A DNA stretch of 64,000 nt from Leisingera aquaemixtae (GTDB taxonomy: Bacteria; Pseudomonadota; Alphaproteobacteria; Rhodobacterales; Rhodobacteraceae). Below, one piece after another: positions 1 to 9,142 of the stretch; position 1 is the first letter of the stretch; every line of letters begins with the position of its first letter. Made by a program: the position numbers and the translations under genes. The notes under the pieces are model-generated. The model saw only the letters and a list, made by a program, of their open reading frames with translations. It did no database searches and was not told where the DNA came from. The stretch is from positions 56,260-120,259 of the forward strand of contig NZ_JAHVJQ010000012.1 of the NCBI RefSeq assembly GCF_019801145.1, in the 5' to 3' direction.

Positions 1-1548
1 GTCCTCGGTGCCGTCGCAGCAGATCACCACGCCGGAATGCTGCGAGAAGCCCATGCCAACGCCGCCGCCGTGGTGCAGCGACACCCAGGTGGCGCCGGAA
101 GCGGTGTTCAGGAGCGCGTTCAGCAGCGGCCAGTCGGATACCGCATCGGAACCGTCCATCATCGCCTCAGTCTCGCGGTTGGGCGAGGCCACCGAGCCGC
201 TGTCCAGATGGTCGCGGCCAATCACCACCGGCGCCGACAGCTCGCCGTTGCGCACCATCTCGTTGAAGGCGAGACCGGCCTTGTGGCGGTCGCCGAGGCC
301 GATCCAGCAGATCCGCGCAGGCAGGCCCTGGAAGGCGATGCGTTCCTGCGCCATGTCCAGCCAGCGGTGCAGGTGCTCGTTCTCCGGGAACAGCTCCTTC
401 ATCTTGGCGTCGGTCTTGCGGATATCCTCCGGATCGCCCGACAGCGCGCACCAGCGGAACGGGCCGATGCCCTTGCAGAACAGCGGGCGGATATAGGCGG
501 GCACGAAGCCGGGGAAGTCAAAGGCGTTCTCCAGCCCCTCCTCCAGCGCCATCTGGCGGATGTTGTTGCCGTAATCGACGGTGGGGATGCCCATTGCATG
601 GAAGTCGCACATTGCCTTCACCTGCACGCGCATGCTGGCGCGGGCGGCTTTTTCAACCGCTTTAGGCTCTGATACCCGGCGCTCCTTCCACTCGCCCATG
701 GTCCAGCCCAGCGGCAGGTAGCCGTTGACCGGATCGTGGGCGGAGGTCTGGTCGGTCACGATATCGGGGCGGATGCCGCCTGCCTCAGCGCGCTTCACCA
801 GCTCCGGGAAGATCTCTGCCGCGTTGCCCAGAAGGCCCACGGATTTCGCCTCGCCCGCGGCGGTCCAGCGCTCGATCATCTCCAGCGCCTCGTCCAGGGT
901 TTCGGCCTTCTCGTCCAGGTATTTGGTGCGCAGGCGGAAGTCGATCGAGTCCGGGTTGCACTCCACCGCCAGGCAGCAGGCACCGGCGAATACAGCCGCC
1001 AGCGGCTGGGCGCCGCCCATGCCGCCAAGGCCGCCGGTCAGGATCCACTTGCCCTTGAGGTCGCCGCCGTAATGCTGGCGGCCGGCCTCAGCAAAGGTCT
1101 CATAGGTGCCCTGCACGATGCCCTGCGTGCCGATATAGATCCAGGAGCCGGCCGTCATCTGGCCGTACATCATCAGGCCCTTCTTATCGAGCTCGTTGAA
1201 GTGGTCCCAGTTGGCCCAATGCGGCACCAGGTTGGAGTTCGCGATCAGCACCCGCGGCGCGTCCTTGTGGGTCTGGAACACGCCGACCGGCTTGCCGGAT
1301 TGCACCATCAGGGTCTGGTCCTCGTCGAGGTTCTTCAGGGTCTCGACGATCAGGTCGAAGTCCTTCCAGGTGCGCGCGGCGCGGCCGATGCCGCCGTACA
1401 CCACCAGCTCATGCGGGTTTTCCGCAACGTCGGGGTGCAGGTTGTTCATCATCATCCGCATCGGCGCCTCGGTCATCCAGGACTTGGCGGTGATTTCCGG
1501 GCCGGTGGGCGGGAAGATGTCGCGGGTGTTCTTGCGGGGATCGCTCAT
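1..1548 (-). CDS. hutU: Urocanate hydratase (urocanase), C-terminus cut by window edge
   Basis: Second step of histidine degradation: urocanate plus water gives 4-imidazolone-5-propionate, using tightly bound NAD+ in the cytoplasm. The visible 516 codons begin [19 protein letters not shown] and carry the glycine-rich stretch [10 protein letters not shown] and the motif YGNNIRQMA. Family members are about 557 residues, so roughly 40 C-terminal residues lie beyond the left edge. The ATG overlaps the hutG stop as ATGA, with GGAGG eight bases upstream inside hutG, which supports this start and translational coupling. It is the last visible gene of a hutI-hutH-hutG-hutU operon. Identification is secure from sequence recognition. 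Confidence 0.97.
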   Translation of the reverse strand, partial: MSDPRKNTRDIFPPTGPEITAKSWMTEAPMRMMMNNLHPDVAENPHELVVYGGIGRAARTWKDFDLIVETLKNLDEDQTLMVQSGKPVGVFQTHKDAPRVLIANSNLVPHWANWDHFNELDKKGLMMYGQMTAGSWIYIGTQGIVQGTYETFAEAGRQHYGGDLKGKWILTGGLGGMGGAQPLAAVFAGACCLAVECNPDSIDFRLRTKYLDEKAETLDEALEMIERWTAAGEAKSVGLLGNAAEIFPELVKRAEAGGIRPDIVTDQTSAHDPVNGYLPLGWTMGEWKERRVSEPKAVEKAARASMRVQVKAMCDFHAMGIPTVDYGNNIRQMALEEGLENAFDFPGFVPAYIRPLFCKGIGPFRWCALSGDPEDIRKTDAKMKELFPENEHLHRWLDMAQERIAFQGLPARICWIGLGDRHKAGLAFNEMVRNGELSAPVVIGRDHLDSGSVASPNRETEAMMDGSDAVSDWPLLNALLNTASGATWVSLHHGGGVGMGFSQHSGVVICCDGTED

Positions 1549-2330
1549 GCCGAGGGCCTCCAGTTTTTGAGATCAGTCAGAATGTTGGTGAGATGGGCGC
1601 GCAGTTGTTCCGCACGCTCCGGCAGATAGGTCCAGGGCGGGCTTTCCTGGCAGTAGGTCGCCTGCGCCAGTTCCATCTGGATCGCGTGGTAGCCTTCCGC
1701 AGGGCGCCCGTAATGGCGGGTGGTCCAGCCGCCCTTGAAGCGCCCGTTGAGGGTGGAGGTATAGCCCTCCGCCGCCTCGCAATGGGCCACGGTCAGCGCC
1801 TCGATCGACGCGTCGCAGGTTTCGCCCATGTTGGTGCCGACGTTGAAATCCGGCAGGCGGCCTTCGAACAGGAACGGAATGTCGCCGCGGATCGAATGGC
1901 AGTCATAGAGGATGGCAAAGCCGTGGATCGCCTTTACCCGCTGCAGCTCCGCCATCAGCGCCGCGTGATAGGGCGCATGATAAGCGTCGCGGCGGCGGGT
2001 GATTTCCGCCTCATCGGGTTCCTTGCCCTCCTGCCAGATCGGCAGCCCGTCAAAATCCGTGAGCGGCACCAAAGTAGTGGTGTTTTGCCCTGGATAGAGA
2101 CTGATACCACCCGGATCGCGGTTCACGTCGATCACATAGCGGTGGATCGGCGTGCGGACGGTTGTGATGTCCCCTGCCAGCCCGGCATAGAGGTCGTGGA
2201 TATGCCAGTCTGTGTCCGCCAGCGCCCGGCCCGTCTCATTGAGGCGGTCCCAGATTTCCGGCGGCACATCGGTGCCGGTGTGGGGCAGCCCCAGCACCAG
2301 CGGCGAGGCGCCTTGGGTCACTTCGATCAT
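1545..2330 (-). CDS. hutG: N-formylglutamate deformylase
   Basis: The 261-residue product begins [21 protein letters not shown] and matches the N-formylglutamate amidohydrolase family, which hydrolyses N-formyl-L-glutamate to glutamate and formate. The early PHTG and later YDCHSI segments resemble the metal-site regions of the family. Its presence implies the five-step hut route, in which formiminoglutamate is first deiminated by HutF; no hutF is in the window. The start overlaps the hutH stop (ATGA) and its stop overlaps the hutU start (ATGA). The reading frame stays open upstream inside hutH, but this ATG gives the family's usual N-terminus. Confidence 0.93.
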   Translation of the reverse strand: MIEVTQGASPLVLGLPHTGTDVPPEIWDRLNETGRALADTDWHIHDLYAGLAGDITTVRTPIHRYVIDVNRDPGGISLYPGQNTTTLVPLTDFDGLPIWQEGKEPDEAEITRRRDAYHAPYHAALMAELQRVKAIHGFAILYDCHSIRGDIPFLFEGRLPDFNVGTNMGETCDASIEALTVAHCEAAEGYTSTLNGRFKGGWTTRHYGRPAEGYHAIQMELAQATYCQESPPWTYLPERAEQLRAHLTNILTDLKNWRPSA

Positions 2331-3850
2331 GCCGCCACCTTCACGCCTGCGGCATCCGCAACCCGGCCCGCGCGGACCATGGCGCTTGCAGCCTCGATGT
2401 CGGGCGCCAGATAGCGGTCCTCTGCCAGCGCGGGGATATCGGCGCGCAGCATTGCCAGAACGTCCTGCAGACGCGTTGAGGTTTGCAGCGGTGCGCGCGC
2501 CTCCACCCCTTGCGCGGCACACAGCATTTCAACGCCCAGGATCACCGACAGGTTGGCGTTCATCTTCGCCAGACGCAGCGCGCCGTGGGCGGCCATCGAC
2601 ACGTGGTCCTCCTGGTTGGCCGACGTGGGGGTCGAGTCGGTCACGCAGGGGTTGGCCAGATGCTTGTTCTCGCTCATTAGCGCGGCGGTGGTCACTTCGG
2701 CGATCATGAAGCCGGAGTTCAGACCCGGATCCGGCGTCAGGAACGGCGGCAGGTCGTGGCTCAGGGTCGGGTCCACCATCAGCGCCACCCGGCGCTGCGC
2801 GATGGCGCCGATTTCGGCCACCGCCAGCGCGATCTGGTCAGCGGCAAAGCCCACATATTCAGCGTGGAAGTTGCCGCCCGAAACGATCCGCCCCTCATTC
2901 ACCAGCACCAGCGGGTTGTCGGTGACGGCGTTGGCCTCGATCTCCAGCGTCTTGGCGGCCATCCGCAGCACGTCCAGCGCCGCGCCCACTACCTGCGGCT
3001 GGCAGCGGATGCAGTACGGGTCCTGCACGCGCGTGTCGCCCTCGCGGTGGCTTTCGCGGATTTCCGATCCGTCCATGATGCCGCGCATTTCGCGGGCCAC
3101 GTCAATCTGCCCGGCATGGCCGCGCAAGCTGTGGATGTCGGCCACCAGCGGCGCGGTGGAGCCCATGATGGCGTCGGTGGTGAGCGAGGCAATTGCCATC
3201 GACGCCTCAGCCATGCGCCAGGCGTCGAACAGCCCACCCAGCGCGCAGGCGGTGGAGAACTGAGTGCCATTGATCAGCCCCAGGCCTTCCTTGGGGCCCA
3301 GAACAATAGGCTCTAACCCGGCCTTTTTCAGCGCTTCCGCGCTGGACATGCGGGTGCCTTCGAACGTGGCCTCCCCTGCCCCGATCATCGCTGCCGCCAT
3401 ATGCGCCAGCGGCGCCAGGTCGCCAGAGGCGCCGACGGAGCCTTGCGACGGGATCACCGGCACCACGCCGCGCTCCAGCATCTGCTCGATCTGTTCGATC
3501 ACCAGCCAGCGCACGCCGGAGGCCCCGCGGCCCATCGACAGGAGTTTCAGCGTCATCATCAGCCGGGTCTTGTCCTCCGGCAGCGCCTCCCCTACCCCGC
3601 AGCAATGGCTGAGGATCAGGTTGCGCTGCAGGGTAGCGGTGTCGGCCGGAGCGATCTTGGTCGAGGCCAGCTTGCCGAAACCGGTGTTGATGCCATAGAC
3701 GGCTTCCTCACCCGCCGCGGCATCCGCCACCATCTGGGCAGCGGCCTCCACCGGCTCGCGGGCAGAGGCATCCAGTCGAGCCGGGGTCAGGTTGCGGTAG
3801 ATATCTTCCAGCGTGGACAGCGTCACCGTGCCGGGGATCATCTCGATCAT
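2327..3850 (-). CDS. hutH: Histidine ammonia-lyase
   Basis: Converts L-histidine to urocanate and ammonia, the first step of the pathway. The 507-residue protein has the Ala141-Ser142-Gly143 triad (in [13 protein letters not shown]) that cyclises to the MIO electrophile of this lyase family, and the N-terminal [12 protein letters not shown] segment that contributes the catalytic tyrosine. The ATG overlaps the hutI stop as ATGA, with AGGG about seven bases upstream. Length and motif order are normal; nothing looks damaged. Confidence 0.97.
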   Translation of the reverse strand: MIEMIPGTVTLSTLEDIYRNLTPARLDASAREPVEAAAQMVADAAAGEEAVYGINTGFGKLASTKIAPADTATLQRNLILSHCCGVGEALPEDKTRLMMTLKLLSMGRGASGVRWLVIEQIEQMLERGVVPVIPSQGSVGASGDLAPLAHMAAAMIGAGEATFEGTRMSSAEALKKAGLEPIVLGPKEGLGLINGTQFSTACALGGLFDAWRMAEASMAIASLTTDAIMGSTAPLVADIHSLRGHAGQIDVAREMRGIMDGSEIRESHREGDTRVQDPYCIRCQPQVVGAALDVLRMAAKTLEIEANAVTDNPLVLVNEGRIVSGGNFHAEYVGFAADQIALAVAEIGAIAQRRVALMVDPTLSHDLPPFLTPDPGLNSGFMIAEVTTAALMSENKHLANPCVTDSTPTSANQEDHVSMAAHGALRLAKMNANLSVILGVEMLCAAQGVEARAPLQTSTRLQDVLAMLRADIPALAEDRYLAPDIEAASAMVRAGRVADAAGVKVAA

Positions 3851-5055
3851 TGTTTGCCCTCATAGATACGGGTGTAAAGCGGGTTAAAGCCGATGCGGTA
3901 GGCCAGCTCGCCGGGCGTTTCCACGTCCCAGACCGCCAGATCGGCGCGCATGCCGGCGGAAATCTGGCCGCGGTCCGTCAGCCCCAGCGCGCGGGCGGCG
4001 TGCCGTGTGACGCCTGCCAGCGCCTCCTCCGGGGTCATCCGGAACAGGGTGCAGCCCATGTTCATCGTCAAGAGCAGCGAGGTCAGCGGCGAGGAGCCGG
4101 GGTTGCAGTCGGTCGCCAGCGCCATCGGCACGCCGTGGGCGCGGAAGTGCTCGATCGGCGGCATTTGCGTTTCGCGGATGGTATAGAAGGCACCGGGCAG
4201 GATCACCGCAACAGAACCCGCGGCGGCCATCGCCCTGGCGTCGTCTTCGGTGGCGTATTCCACGTGGTCGACCGACAGCGCGCCGTACTGCGCCGCCAGC
4301 GCGGTGCCTCCCTGATGGCTCAGCTGCTCAGCGTGCAGTTTCACCGGCAGGCCCAGCTCCTGCGCCGCCTTGAACACGCGTTCGATCTGGGCAGGCGCAA
4401 AGGCGATGTTTTCGCAGAAGCCGTCGACCGCATCCACCAGCCCCTCCGCATGGGCGGCGCGCAGGGCGGGGATGCAGACCTCGTCGATGTAGTCGTCGTC
4501 GCGGCCCTTGTATTCGCCGGGGGTGGCATGGGCGCCGAGGAAGGTGGTTTTCACCGTCACCGGGCGCAGCTCGGCCAGGCGGCGGGCGGCGCGCAGCATG
4601 TTGAGTTCGGTTTTCAGGTCCAGCCCGTAGCCGGATTTCACCTCCACCACCGCGGCGCCCTCGGCAATCAGCGCATCCAGACGCGGCAGCGCATCCTGCA
4701 CCAGCTGCTCCAGAGACGCCTCGCGGGTGGCGGACACAGTGGAGACGATGCCGCCCCCTGCCCTGGCGACTTCCTCATAGGAGGCGCCGTTCAGTCGCAT
4801 CTCGAACTCCATCGCCCGGTTGCCGCCAAAGACGATATGGGTGTGGCAGTCGATCAGACCCGGTGTGACCAGCCGTCCGGCCAGATCGACATGCTTCCAG
4901 GGAAAGTTGTCAGCTGACAATTCCTGCCGCGGCCCGGCCCAGACGATACTTCCGTCCGAGACCGCAACCGCACCGTCCTCAATCATCCCGTATGGCGTGT
5001 CCGTTCCGGCCATCGTGGCCAGCCGGGCGCCTGTCAGCACGTAGTTCCCTGTCAC
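3847..5055 (-). CDS. hutI: Imidazolonepropionase
   Basis: Metal-dependent amidohydrolase, 402 residues, that opens 4-imidazolone-5-propionate to N-formimino-L-glutamate. It has the CHTHIVFGG metal-binding stretch, [11 protein letters not shown], and a C-terminal [10 protein letters not shown] motif. The start is GTG preceded by a strong GGGGGGA Shine-Dalgarno run. It is the promoter-proximal gene of the hut operon. Unusually, codons for ELSADNF near residue 46 contain a perfect copy of the 14-bp palindrome found beside repC, so a probable partition site sits inside this coding sequence. Confidence 0.96.
   Translation of the reverse strand: MTGNYVLTGARLATMAGTDTPYGMIEDGAVAVSDGSIVWAGPRQELSADNFPWKHVDLAGRLVTPGLIDCHTHIVFGGNRAMEFEMRLNGASYEEVARAGGGIVSTVSATREASLEQLVQDALPRLDALIAEGAAVVEVKSGYGLDLKTELNMLRAARRLAELRPVTVKTTFLGAHATPGEYKGRDDDYIDEVCIPALRAAHAEGLVDAVDGFCENIAFAPAQIERVFKAAQELGLPVKLHAEQLSHQGGTALAAQYGALSVDHVEYATEDDARAMAAAGSVAVILPGAFYTIRETQMPPIEHFRAHGVPMALATDCNPGSSPLTSLLLTMNMGCTLFRMTPEEALAGVTRHAARALGLTDRGQISAGMRADLAVWDVETPGELAYRIGFNPLYTRIYEGKQ
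4907..4920. repeat. parS-like palindrome inside hutI
   Basis: Perfect 14-bp palindrome TTGTCAGCTGACAA, identical in its core to copies at 6589-6602 and 6735-6748 next to repC. Such palindromes near repABC genes are partition (ParB/RepB) sites. This copy is about 1.9 kb downstream of repC and lies within a coding region. Confidence 0.75.
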
Positions 5056-5073
5056 GGAATCCCCCCGAGTCGC

Positions 5074-5096
5074 GTTATTGCCGGTTTCGCAATAAC
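5074..5096. promoter_or_regulatory. Inverted repeat upstream of hutI
   Basis: Eight-base arms GTTATTGC and GCAATAAC separated by seven bases, 19 bases upstream of the hutI GTG. Placement between promoter and start suggests an operator or an mRNA hairpin controlling the hut operon. No regulator assignment is possible from sequence alone. Confidence 0.4.
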
Positions 5097-5112
5097 CTAC
5101 TCATTTAGAGGA

Positions 5113-5128
5113 TTATGTCTAGTCATAA
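5113..5128. promoter_or_regulatory. Candidate HutC-type operator upstream of hut operon
   Basis: Near-palindrome TTATGTCTAGTCATAA (14 of 16 positions symmetric, centre CTAG). HutC repressors of the GntR family bind operators with related TGTCTANACA-type centres in other proteobacteria. The leftward -10-like CATAAT overlaps it, as expected for a repressed promoter. No hutC gene is in the window, so the regulator assignment is inference. Confidence 0.4.
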
Positions 5129-5171
5129 AATGATTAAACCGTACCCGCCCCCGGCGATCCAGGATTGCGTC

Positions 5172-6485
5172 TTATTGCGGCAGCCGCGGGTGCAGATCGT
5201 CGATGATGATCGGATGCGCATGCGGGTGGCCGCCCTGCAGATGCGGGTGATCCGGCGGCAGCTCCGGGTGGCTGTGCGCAACCGGGGCTGCGCTGTCCCG
5301 CGGCCACAGATGCTGCGCCGCTGCCAGCCCCGCGGCCGCCAGCAGCGCCAGCGCCAGCATCGCCGCTCCTGCCCCCCAGGCCGCCATCAGCCAGGCCGAC
5401 AGCGGATAGAAGACCAGCCAGCAGGCATGCGACAGGGTGAACTGCGCGGCAAAGATCGCCGGCCGGTCCGCCGCATGGGCCGAGCGCGCCAACAGCCGCC
5501 CAGAGGGGGTCATCACCGCAGAGTAGCCGAGGCCGATCACGAACCAGGCGATTGCCAGCCGTGCAAACCCCAGCGGCTGCATCAGCGTGGACAGCGCCAG
5601 CAGCAGCAGCGCAGCACTCCCCAGGGCGCCGCCTGCCAGCATCACGCTGCGGTCCGGCAGACGCTCCAGCAGGCGCGGCAGCAGCATCGCCGACAGCATC
5701 GAGCCGCCGCCGAAACAGGCCAGCGCCAGCGCCACTGTGCTTTCGCCCTGCCCCATGCCGCCGCGCACCAGCACCACCGTGTTGACCAGCACCATCGCCG
5801 CCATCGCCGAAACCACCCAGTTGAGCGCCAGCAGCCCGCGCAGCCGCGGTGTCCGCAGATAGTTGCGGATGCCGCGGGTGGTGCGCTGCCAGATGGGCCG
5901 GGGCGCCTTGGGTTCCGGCGACGGCAGGGCAATGGACAGGAGCAGCAAGGCGGAGGCGGCAAAGCCGGCCGCAGTGCCCCAGAACAGTGTCGAGGAACTG
6001 ACCAGAACCAGCAGCGCCGCGGCCAGCATCGGGCTCACCAGGCTTTCCAGCTCATAAGCCAGCCGCGACAGCGACAGCGCCTGGGTATAGTCCTTCTCCT
6101 GTGTCAGCACATCGGGGATCGTGGCCTGGAAGGCGGGTGTAAAACCGGCGGAGGCCGATTGCAGCAGGAAAATCAGCACATAGACCTGCCAGACCTCACT
6201 GACAAACGGCAGGCAGACGGCCACTGCCATCCGCACTATGTCCAGCGCGATCAGTATCCGGCGCCGGTCCACCTGCTCGGCCCAGGCGGCGGCGATCGGG
6301 GCCACGGTGACATAGGCCACCATCTTGATCGTCAGCGCGGTGCCCAGCACCAGCCCGGCGCGGTCGCCCGCCAGGTCAAAGGCCAGAAGCCCCAGCGCCA
6401 CGGTGGCGAGGCCAGTGCCGCTGAGCGCCACGATCTGGGCCATGAAGAGATGCCGGTAGGTCCGGTACTTCAGGATGGAGAGCAT
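5172..6485 (-). CDS. MFS exporter with histidine-rich C-terminal tail (NreB-like)
   Basis: 437-residue major facilitator protein with about twelve hydrophobic segments; the sequence starts MLSILKYRTYRHLFMAQIVA. The loop AEQVDRRRI after the second or third segment matches the MFS loop 2-3 motif. The last 36 residues are polar and hold eight histidines (HSH, HPH, HPHAH), a tail typical of NreB-type nickel/cobalt exporters, where it is thought to bind metal. A heavy-metal export role is therefore inferred; the transported ion cannot be told. It lies between the hut operon and the repC palindromes, all read leftward, 116 bases upstream of hutI. Confidence 0.75.
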   Translation of the reverse strand: MLSILKYRTYRHLFMAQIVALSGTGLATVALGLLAFDLAGDRAGLVLGTALTIKMVAYVTVAPIAAAWAEQVDRRRILIALDIVRMAVAVCLPFVSEVWQVYVLIFLLQSASAGFTPAFQATIPDVLTQEKDYTQALSLSRLAYELESLVSPMLAAALLVLVSSSTLFWGTAAGFAASALLLLSIALPSPEPKAPRPIWQRTTRGIRNYLRTPRLRGLLALNWVVSAMAAMVLVNTVVLVRGGMGQGESTVALALACFGGGSMLSAMLLPRLLERLPDRSVMLAGGALGSAALLLLALSTLMQPLGFARLAIAWFVIGLGYSAVMTPSGRLLARSAHAADRPAIFAAQFTLSHACWLVFYPLSAWLMAAWGAGAAMLALALLAAAGLAAAQHLWPRDSAAPVAHSHPELPPDHPHLQGGHPHAHPIIIDDLHPRLPQ

Positions 6486-6585
6486 GCAGGCTTTGCCTTC
6501 TGACTGGGAATGTCCCCGCCACTGTGGCCGCCGGCGAGTGCTGAAAGCAATGGTTCAATGCCGCCGGAACCCGAGACAAAGGTCA

Positions 6586-6605
6586 AAATTGTCAGCTGAC
6601 AATTT
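6586..6605. repeat. parS-like palindrome (20 bp)
   Basis: AAATTGTCAGCTGACAATTT, a perfect 20-bp palindrome with the same 14-bp core as the copy in hutI. It lies downstream of repC in the 350-bp stretch between the MFS gene and repC, which otherwise holds no recognisable gene. Confidence 0.8.
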
Positions 6606-6734
6606 CATACAGAAGGTGCCGGTTCCGGACTGCAGCAGAATGGTTTTCAGTCCAGGAAACTGCGCCGCTCCAGGTCCATACCCCATACGGAAACCGGCGC
6701 CGCGTGCAGAAGGGCGGCGCGCTGTCTTCAAAAG

Positions 6735-6748
6735 TTGTCAGCTGACAA
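6735..6748. repeat. parS-like palindrome
   Basis: TTGTCAGCTGACAA, third exact copy of the core, about 90 bases downstream of the repC stop codon. Confidence 0.8.
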
Positions 6749-6834
6749 TTCACTTTTGGCTCCTGTTCTGGAGAAGCTGAAATCCGGAATTCACCGCGCC
6801 AATCCGGTCACTGACGACCGGCAGCTTGTGAAAA

Positions 6835-6848
6835 TTGTCAGCTGGCAA
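6835..6848. repeat. Degenerate parS-like palindrome overlapping the repC stop
   Basis: TTGTCAGCTGGCAA, one base different from the perfect palindrome. It spans the repC termination codon, so the end of RepC is encoded by a partition-site half. Confidence 0.6.
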
Positions 6849-7980
6849 TTTCCGCCCGGGGTCCTGCCTGTAACAGCGCATTCAGCATCGGCGCGGTGGA
6901 AAACTGGCCTGCGCGCGCCTTTTGCGCGAGCCGCCGCAGATAGGCGCCGGGGCTGCGGATGGTGGAAAGCTTCTCCAGCATGCACATCACCGCTGTTGCC
7001 GCATCCTTGCGGCCCATGGCAGCGCGTGCGTCGCTCAGCACCGGCATCTCGATCCCCATCATCGGCGACAGGGTTTCGGCAATGCGGTCGGCATCCTGCC
7101 AGCTGAGCAGTGCGCCGGGGTAATAGGTCTGCACCTCGGGGCAGGCGCGCAAAACGGTGGCCAGATCACTCACATTCTCTGCATTGCCCGCCTTGCCGTC
7201 TGAAACATGGGTTTGAGGGCAGGGCGCTTTGGCCTGCGGCCCTTCAGAGTCAGAATCATTTTTTACTGAATCCTGTATGTGCCGCTCATTCTGGCTGCCG
7301 CGGGCGCTCATTTCGCGTGTTGCCAGCGGGGAGACCTGGAGGGTCTCTTCCGGCGCACAACTGGCAATTTCCGCGCGCAGGAGATCAGCCATTGCGGACA
7401 ATTCGGTTTCGCAGGGCTTCCGGCGCAAGAGCTTGCGGGCAGCCTCCAGCAGTGTCTCTGCCGTCTCATCGGCGATTTCCAGCAGTTCCTGCCGCAGCAC
7501 GGCAACGCGGTCGCGCAGAACTGCCAGGCGCTCGGCGCGTTCCTTGGCGTCCAATGCGGCGCCGAAGATCTGCGCGGCATGGCGGGCGAGGGGGGAGAGG
7601 TCGAAGCCGAAAGCCACCGCGGTGTCCTCGCCAACCCGGCGGGCGTAGCGCTTGCGGTTGGGGCTGTTCTTCCGGCTGACAATGCCGAGCCGGGTGAGGG
7701 CGGCCAGGTGGCGGCGCAGGGTGCTTTCGGGCATCCCGTTCAAGCGCTCCATCAGCTTGCGGTTTGACGGGAAGACGATGGCGCTATCCGGGTCCGCAGG
7801 CAGCGCGCGCTCCGGGAAGAACGTCAGCAGTGCCTTCAGCACGCCTAGAGTGCGGTGGCTCAGTTCAAATTCCGCGGCGGCGTGCGTCAGCGCAGCCAGA
7901 AGATCCCACTTGTCGTGGGCACCCGCCAGCCGGCCGCACGGATCCTGCCGCCCAAATGCGATTTGGGACGCCTGTTCCAT
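6838..7980 (-). CDS. repC: Plasmid replication initiator RepC
   Basis: RepC of the repABC family, the only replicon protein strictly needed for initiation; the family's origin lies inside the gene. The 380-residue product starting MEQASQIAFGRQ has the typical N-terminal winged-helix region (LAALTHAAAEFELSHRTLGVL, then FPSNRKLMERLNGMPESTLRRHLAALT), a charged middle, and the C-terminal segment ending in KLSTIRSPGAYLRRL. An upstream in-frame start at 8037 would add 19 residues that do not look like RepC, so the 7980 ATG is preferred. Third gene of repA-repB-repC, separated from repB by 181 bases containing an antisense RNA. Confidence 0.95.
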   Translation of the reverse strand: MEQASQIAFGRQDPCGRLAGAHDKWDLLAALTHAAAEFELSHRTLGVLKALLTFFPERALPADPDSAIVFPSNRKLMERLNGMPESTLRRHLAALTRLGIVSRKNSPNRKRYARRVGEDTAVAFGFDLSPLARHAAQIFGAALDAKERAERLAVLRDRVAVLRQELLEIADETAETLLEAARKLLRRKPCETELSAMADLLRAEIASCAPEETLQVSPLATREMSARGSQNERHIQDSVKNDSDSEGPQAKAPCPQTHVSDGKAGNAENVSDLATVLRACPEVQTYYPGALLSWQDADRIAETLSPMMGIEMPVLSDARAAMGRKDAATAVMCMLEKLSTIRSPGAYLRRLAQKARAGQFSTAPMLNALLQAGPRAEIAS

Positions 7981-8030
7981 GATTTTTTCACGAAAGACAA
8001 AAAATACCCGCCCCTGTGCGGCGCACAGAG

Positions 8031-8060
8031 TTGACACTGACGAGTCTGAGAGGCTATTCC
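8031..8060 (+). promoter_or_regulatory. Promoter of the repABC antisense RNA
   Basis: Consensus -35 TTGACA at 8031-8036 followed 17-18 bases later by CTATTCC as a weak -10. It points opposite to repABC transcription within the repB-repC gap, where this plasmid family carries its counter-transcribed RNA promoter. Confidence 0.65.
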
Positions 8061-8066
8061 AAAGGT

Positions 8067-8120
8067 GCTAAATCTGAGAACGGCCTTCTGGGATGTAATG
8101 TCCTGGGGGGCTTTTCTTTT
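8067..8120 (+). ncRNA. Counter-transcribed (antisense) RNA, IncAlpha-type, in the repB-repC gap
   Basis: In repABC plasmids a short antisense RNA in this gap blocks repC expression and sets copy number and incompatibility. Here a TTGACA promoter is followed by a 12-pair stem (8082-8093 with 8101-8112, several G-U pairs, seven-base loop) and a run TTTCTTTT, a clear intrinsic terminator. The predicted transcript is about 54 nt, within the usual size. The 5' end is estimated from the -10 box and could be off by a few bases. Confidence 0.72.
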
Positions 8121-8161
8121 GCCTGCTTACGTGCCTCCTGTCCTGTTTTCTCTGCTCTTCT

Positions 8162-9142
8162 TCAGTCTTCCGGCTGCTCGGGCTGGTCTTGCTGCCAGCG
8201 GCCGTGAAGCTCTGCCATGATCTCTTCCGCATGGGTGTCGAACCAGGCGTCGAAGCCGGGCGCGTCCTTGCCGGAGATCGTCAGGGTGATGCCCTTGGCG
8301 GTCGTCTTGATGCCCGCCACCGCGGCGCCGTTGCGGCCGGGCAGGGGGCGCTGTTTCGCCGGCGCCGGGGCAGGGGCCGGTTTGGCGGCCGTATGCGCAT
8401 CCTGCGCCCGCTTCAGAACCGCCTCGAACCGGCCATCGGAGTCATGCGTCAGGAAATCGGGCGTATTGGAATAGGCAACCGCCCGGCCCCGCGCGCCGGG
8501 GTCCTCGAACAGCTTGACCAGCGTCATCCAGCGGTCGCGGCCGATGCCGGGGGCGGAGCCGATCAGCCGCAGGAAGGGCAGTGAGAACGCCGTGCCCACC
8601 TTGAGCATCCGCGACACCATCGGCAGGTCGATCGACAGCGCGGCGGCAATTGTCGGCCGGTCATAGCCGTCTTCCTGCAGCTGCGCCGCAAAAGACGCCT
8701 TCTCGATGAAGCTGAGGTCCAGGCGCGAGGTGTTTTCCTGCCCCTGCGCCATCACCAGCGCGTGGTCGTCGAGCTGCCGCACCATCGCCTTGACCGGCAG
8801 GCCGAGCTCGCGCAGCGCCTTCAGGCGGCGGCGGCCATAGACGATCTCGAACCGTCCCGGCGCCTTGGGATGCGGGCGCAGCAGAACCGGCACCTGCTGG
8901 CCGTAGGTCTGCAGGCTTTCGATAAGCTGGTTCTGGGCGGCGCCGTCGATGCCGAGCCGGTCCTCGTATCCCGCGTCGTCGATCAGCGCCGGATCGATCT
9001 CCTGCACCGCGCTTTCCTGCAGCTTGCTGAGCGAGGATTGCAGCGCCCCGACCGCGCCGCGCGGCATCATCTTGGGTTTCGGCCCCGGAGCGGATGCTGC
9101 GGGGCTGCTGAGTGCCGTGCTGAGAATGCCTTTGCGTGCCAT
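8162..9142 (-). CDS. repB: Plasmid partition protein RepB (ParB family)
   Basis: 326-residue ParB-type centromere-binding protein. Beginning MARKGILSTAL, it has the ParB nuclease-like N domain with QVPVLLRPHPK and GRRRLKALRELG, and the helix-turn-helix region with GQENTSRLDLSFIEKA and LSIDLPMVSRMLKVG. It should bind the TTGTCAGCTGACAA palindromes in this window and work with RepA to segregate the plasmid. The start at 9142 (TGATG overlap with the repA stop) has GGAGG nine bases upstream; a start four codons earlier is possible but has a weaker ribosome site. Confidence 0.95.
   Translation of the reverse strand: MARKGILSTALSSPAASAPGPKPKMMPRGAVGALQSSLSKLQESAVQEIDPALIDDAGYEDRLGIDGAAQNQLIESLQTYGQQVPVLLRPHPKAPGRFEIVYGRRRLKALRELGLPVKAMVRQLDDHALVMAQGQENTSRLDLSFIEKASFAAQLQEDGYDRPTIAAALSIDLPMVSRMLKVGTAFSLPFLRLIGSAPGIGRDRWMTLVKLFEDPGARGRAVAYSNTPDFLTHDSDGRFEAVLKRAQDAHTAAKPAPAPAPAKQRPLPGRNGAAVAGIKTTAKGITLTISGKDAPGFDAWFDTHAEEIMAELHGRWQQDQPEQPED

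Noticed and set aside
3850..4917. 355-codon + strand frame opposite hutI
   Set aside because: Shadow of hutI; low-complexity His/Gln/Arg-rich product without domains.
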